64,000 nucleotides of DNA from Neoroseomonas oryzicola (GTDB lineage: Bacteria; Pseudomonadota; Alphaproteobacteria; Acetobacterales; Acetobacteraceae). Each line of letters begins with the position of its first letter. Within the stretch, counting starts at the first letter, position 1. Of the stretch, positions 61,810-64,000 are shown one piece after another. Location: the NCBI RefSeq assembly GCF_012163135.1, contig NZ_JAAVUP010000007.1, positions 94,157 to 158,156 of the forward strand, in the 5' to 3' direction. Position numbers and translations under genes: made by a program. Under the pieces are notes generated by a model. The model saw only the letters and a program-made list of their open reading frames with translations, did not search any database and was not told where the DNA came from.

Positions 61810-61837
61810 TTGCATGAGGCCGGGCCGGCCTTACCCT
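61810..61837 (+). promoter_or_regulatory. Candidate promoter of tRNA-Leu
   Basis: TTGCAT at 61810-61815 and TACCCT at 61832-61837 with a 16-base spacer, ending 20 bases before the tRNA. It overlaps the GGCCCGG/CCGGGCC hairpin that may terminate lpxK, so the two readings compete. Confidence 0.35.
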
Positions 61838-61857
61838 GCAAGTGCGCGATTCGGCAC

Positions 61858-61943
61858 GCCCGCCTGGCGGAATGGTAGACGCAGCGGACTTAAAATCCGC
61901 AATCTGCAAGGATGTGCCGGTTCGAGTCCGGCGGCGGGCACCA
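61858..61943 (+). tRNA. tRNA-Leu, anticodon UAA
   Basis: Full cloverleaf readable by eye: acceptor stem GCCCGCC (61858-61864) pairs with GGCGGGC (61933-61939), discriminator A, and encoded CCA at 61941-61943. The anticodon stem GCGGA...TCCGC encloses the loop CTTAAAA with anticodon TAA. A long variable arm (CAATCTGCAAGGATGTG region) marks a class II tRNA, and the T arm is CCGGTTCGAGTCCGG. It is 86 bases including CCA. Confidence 0.96.
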
Positions 61944-61963
61944 GTCGCGCCCGCGCCCTGTCC

Positions 61964-62389
61964 CTAGAACCGGAAGTTCAGGCTGACGCCCGGTGCCGGC
62001 ACGTAATAGGCCGGGGGCGGCGGCGCGTAATACACGGGCGGCGGCGGCGCGTAGTAGACCGGCGGCGGCCGGTAGTACCGGGGCGGCGGGGGCGGCGCGT
62101 AGTAGTAGCCCGGCGGCGGACCCCAGCCCGGATAGGCGTAGTAGCCGTCGCGCCAACGGCCACGGCCGCGCCCGCCTTCGCCGACGGGCACGATCTCGGC
62201 GGTCTCGGCCCGCGGCGCGGCGAGGAAGCTGCTGGCGCCGGCACGTGCCAGCGTCGCGCCCGTGCCGCCATCGGCGATCGCCGCCGGCACGGCTGTGGCC
62301 GGGGCCGCGGGCGCCGCTGCGGCCGGGCCGGCCGCGAAGGTCACATGCGCGACGCCGAGCAGCACCGCGCTGATCGCACCCTGTCGCAT
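61964..62389 (-). CDS. Tyr/Pro-rich repetitive exported protein
   Basis: 141-residue secreted or surface protein of unknown function. A signal peptide (MRQGAISAVLLGVAHVTFAAGPAAA) is followed by an Ala-rich stretch and then, from about residue 80, tandem degenerate repeats of the type YYxPPPPx (PPPGYYYAPPPPPRYY, VYYAPPPP twice, AYYVPAPG). It ends SLNFRF, and a C-terminal aromatic like this is common in outer-membrane-associated proteins. ATG 62389 has AAGGAG six bases upstream. Such YPP-repeat proteins occur in many proteobacteria without assigned roles. Confidence 0.75.
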   Translation of the reverse strand: MRQGAISAVLLGVAHVTFAAGPAAAAPAAPATAVPAAIADGGTGATLARAGASSFLAAPRAETAEIVPVGEGGRGRGRWRDGYYAYPGWGPPPGYYYAPPPPPRYYRPPPVYYAPPPPVYYAPPPPAYYVPAPGVSLNFRF

Positions 62390-62508
62390 GGCGTCACTCC
62401 TTTGCTTCAGGCAGGACATGAACATCTGTTCATAACTCTTGCGGCCGCTTGTGGCCATGTGATGGCAGGAATCGAGGCAGCCCGCATGGCTGCCGACGGA
62501 GGTCCGGA

Positions 62509-63912
62509 TTGCACAACGCCCCGCCCATCGACCTGGTTTCAGCGGTGCCGGGCGTTTCCTGGCCGGCGCTGCCGGATGCGGCGGGGTCGGCGCTGCTCGC
62601 CTTGCTGTTCCAGATCGAACGCAGCCAATGGTGGCCGGCGGCGCGAATCGAGGCCGCGCAGCGGCGCCAGCTCGCGACGCTGCTGGACCATGCGCGGCGG
62701 GCGGTGCCCTTCCACGCGGCTCGGCTGCCCGCCGCCATGCCGGACCCCGACGACGCCGCCGCCTTCGAGGCCGCCTGGCAGGCCATCCCGATCCTCACCC
62801 GCGCTGAGATCCAGGCCGCCGACGCCGAAGAATCGCTGATCGCGGGATCGCTCCCGCCTGGCCATGGCGAGTACCGGGAGATCTTCACCTCCGGTTCCAC
62901 CGGCCGCCCGGTGCGCGCCATCCGCAGCCAGCTCTGGGAGCTGGTCTGGAGCGCCTTCACCCTGCGCGACCACCTGTGGCACCGGCGCGACTTCGCCGGG
63001 ACGCTCGCCGTCATCCGCGACAGCACGCCCGGCGCCGCCCCCTGGCCCGAGGGCGCGACCACGCCCGGCTGGGGCGGCGCGGGCGGCGGGCTCTTCGCGA
63101 CCGGGCCGCTGGTCGGGCTGAACGTCATGACGCCGCCGGCGCAGCAGCTCGACTGGCTGCTGCGGCGGGATCCGGACTACCTGCTGTCGCATCCCTCGAT
63201 CCTGGCGCGCCTTGCCGAGGAATCGCGCCGCGCCGGAAGGCGCCCAACGCGCCTGCGTCAGGTCATGGCCATTGCCGAGACGCTGCGTCCCGAGACGCGC
63301 GCCGGGATCGAAGCCGCCTTCGGCGCGCCGGTCGCCGAGGTCTACAGCACGCGGGAGGCCGGCTACCTGGCCCTGCAATGCCCCGACCATCCGCACCTGC
63401 ACATCCAGTCCGAGGCGGCGCGGGTCGAGGTGCTGGACGAGGCCGGTCGCCCCTGCGCGCCGGGCGCGATCGGTCGCGTGGTGGTCACGCCGCTGCACAA
63501 CCTCGCCATGCCGCTGATCCGCTACGACATCGGCGATGCGGCCGAGGTCGGCCCGCCCTGTCGCTGCGGGCGTGGCCTGCCGGTGCTGAACCGCGTGATG
63601 GGCCGCCGGCAGAACATGCTGCGCCTGCCGGGCGGGGAGCGGCGCTGGCCGTTGCTGTCGTCGTCGGACCTTGCGGCGCTGGTCGCGGCCGTGCCGGGGC
63701 TGCGCCAATACCAGGTGGTGCAGACGGCGCTCGACAGGCTGCTGTTGCGGCTCGCGGTGGAAGGGCCGCTGTCCGCCGCCGGGGAGGCGGCCGCGATCGC
63801 CTGGGCGCGCGGCAAGTTCGGCGCGGAGTTCGCCGTGACGGTCGAGACCCGCCCGGAGGTCCCGCGCAGCGCGGCCGGCAAGTTCGAGGATTTCGTCTGC
63901 GAGGCGCCTTAG
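62509..63912 (+). CDS. PaaK/CapK-like AMP-forming adenylating enzyme
   Basis: 467-residue member of the adenylate-forming superfamily, closest in style to phenylacetate-CoA ligase and CapK proteins. The core motifs are complete: FTSGSTGRP (phosphate loop), YSTREAGYLA (A5), RYDIGD (A7), GRRQNMLRLPGGER (A8) and the C-terminal catalytic lysine in PRSAAGKFEDF (A10). A PPCRCGRGLPVL cysteine-containing loop is typical of PaaK-like enzymes. The start is TTG 62509 with GGAGG six bases upstream. The substrate is unknown; no acyltransferase or carrier gene is seen before the window ends. Confidence 0.87.
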   Translation: MHNAPPIDLVSAVPGVSWPALPDAAGSALLALLFQIERSQWWPAARIEAAQRRQLATLLDHARRAVPFHAARLPAAMPDPDDAAAFEAAWQAIPILTRAEIQAADAEESLIAGSLPPGHGEYREIFTSGSTGRPVRAIRSQLWELVWSAFTLRDHLWHRRDFAGTLAVIRDSTPGAAPWPEGATTPGWGGAGGGLFATGPLVGLNVMTPPAQQLDWLLRRDPDYLLSHPSILARLAEESRRAGRRPTRLRQVMAIAETLRPETRAGIEAAFGAPVAEVYSTREAGYLALQCPDHPHLHIQSEAARVEVLDEAGRPCAPGAIGRVVVTPLHNLAMPLIRYDIGDAAEVGPPCRCGRGLPVLNRVMGRRQNMLRLPGGERRWPLLSSSDLAALVAAVPGLRQYQVVQTALDRLLLRLAVEGPLSAAGEAAAIAWARGKFGAEFAVTVETRPEVPRSAAGKFEDFVCEAP

Positions 63913-64000
63913 GCTCCAAACCCAATCAGTTCTCGCTGCGGCGCGGTGGGGTGTGATTCAAGCTGCTGGGTAGCGGAGCTTGGATCATGTCGGGTGAGTT
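63913..64000 (+). mobile_element. Probable left edge of an insertion sequence with transposase start
   Basis: The last 88 bases have lower GC and a different style from the neighbouring genes. An ATG at 63987 opens a frame reading Met-Ser-Gly-Glu, cut off by the window end. MSGEL... after a short leader like this is how several IS5-group transposases in Acetobacteraceae begin, which is recalled family knowledge rather than a search result. Terminal inverted repeats cannot be checked because the right end is missing. Confidence 0.4.

Noticed and set aside
61978..62271. Tandem GGCGGCGCGTAGTA-like repeats as a CRISPR or VNTR array
   Set aside because: The repeats are in frame and encode the YYAPPPP repeats of an exported protein; there are no unique spacers.

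Overview
This 64 kb window is very GC-rich chromosomal DNA from an alphaproteobacterium, most likely of the Acetobacteraceae (Roseomonas-like). That placement is inferred from gene order: rpmH-rnpA-yidD-yidC-engB followed by argB, dapD, dapE, truA, fmt and def; lptC-lptA-lptB-rpoN-hpf; and coxB-ctaD-ctaB-ctaG-coxC-DUF983-surf1-thrC-M16 peptidase. About 93% is coding, mostly in short operons with 1-8 base overlaps. Nearly everything is housekeeping. There is no prophage, CRISPR array or rRNA operon. The only probable mobile DNA is the first bases of an insertion sequence at the right edge. No gene-free stretch exceeds 300 bases; the largest (about 225-240 bases, at 12887-13125, 14431-14656 and 50231-50465) hold palindromic repeats or an ordinary divergent promoter region.

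Layout. 0-9.4 kb: panC, an RlmI-like methyltransferase, DUF3293, an MFS carrier, a sirtuin, Tam, a patatin/3-hydroxybutyrate dehydrogenase pair, and a MerA-like oxidoreductase/VTT membrane protein pair. 9.4-12.9 kb: L34, RNase P protein and the YidC insertion machinery, with a clear sigma70 promoter. 13-23 kb: arginine and lysine/diaminopimelate synthesis and translation initiation (argB, dapD, dapE, truA, fmt, def), interrupted by an opposite-strand flavin monooxygenase and a DUF2336/diguanylate cyclase pair. 23.1-24 kb: a small heat-shock operon (Hsp20-DUF1150) whose leader has a candidate RpoH promoter and a ROSE-like RNA thermometer. 24-31.7 kb (minus strand): KdsD, LptC, LptA, LptB, RpoN, HPF and an unusual helical-repeat/glycosyltransferase-like protein. 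32-36.1 kb: a DsbD-type reductase, unknown proteins and an ArsR regulator with an intact alpha5 metal-site motif. 36.3-42.8 kb: the complete aa3-type cytochrome oxidase operon with its assembly factors. 42.8-50.2 kb: M32 carboxypeptidase, ThrC, M16 peptidase, PmbA, HldE. 50.4-58.6 kb (minus strand): MmcB, a DHFR-like reductase, a membrane protein, OpgH (probable CTG start), thioredoxin and an RND efflux pump with its adaptor. 58.7-61.8 kb: DUF374 acyltransferase, WaaA and LpxK. 61.9-64 kb: tRNA-Leu(UAA), a Tyr/Pro-rich exported protein, a PaaK/CapK-like adenylating enzyme and the IS edge.

Envelope biogenesis recurs throughout: KdsD, LptABC, WaaA, LpxK, HldE and DUF374 build and move lipopolysaccharide; OpgH makes periplasmic glucans; YidC inserts membrane proteins; DsbD and the oxidase assembly factors mature redox proteins. 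The most notable unexplained structures are two families of dispersed palindromic elements sitting just behind stop codons, the predicted thermometer ahead of hsp20, the metal-sensor motif in the orphan ArsR protein, and the non-canonical start of opgH.
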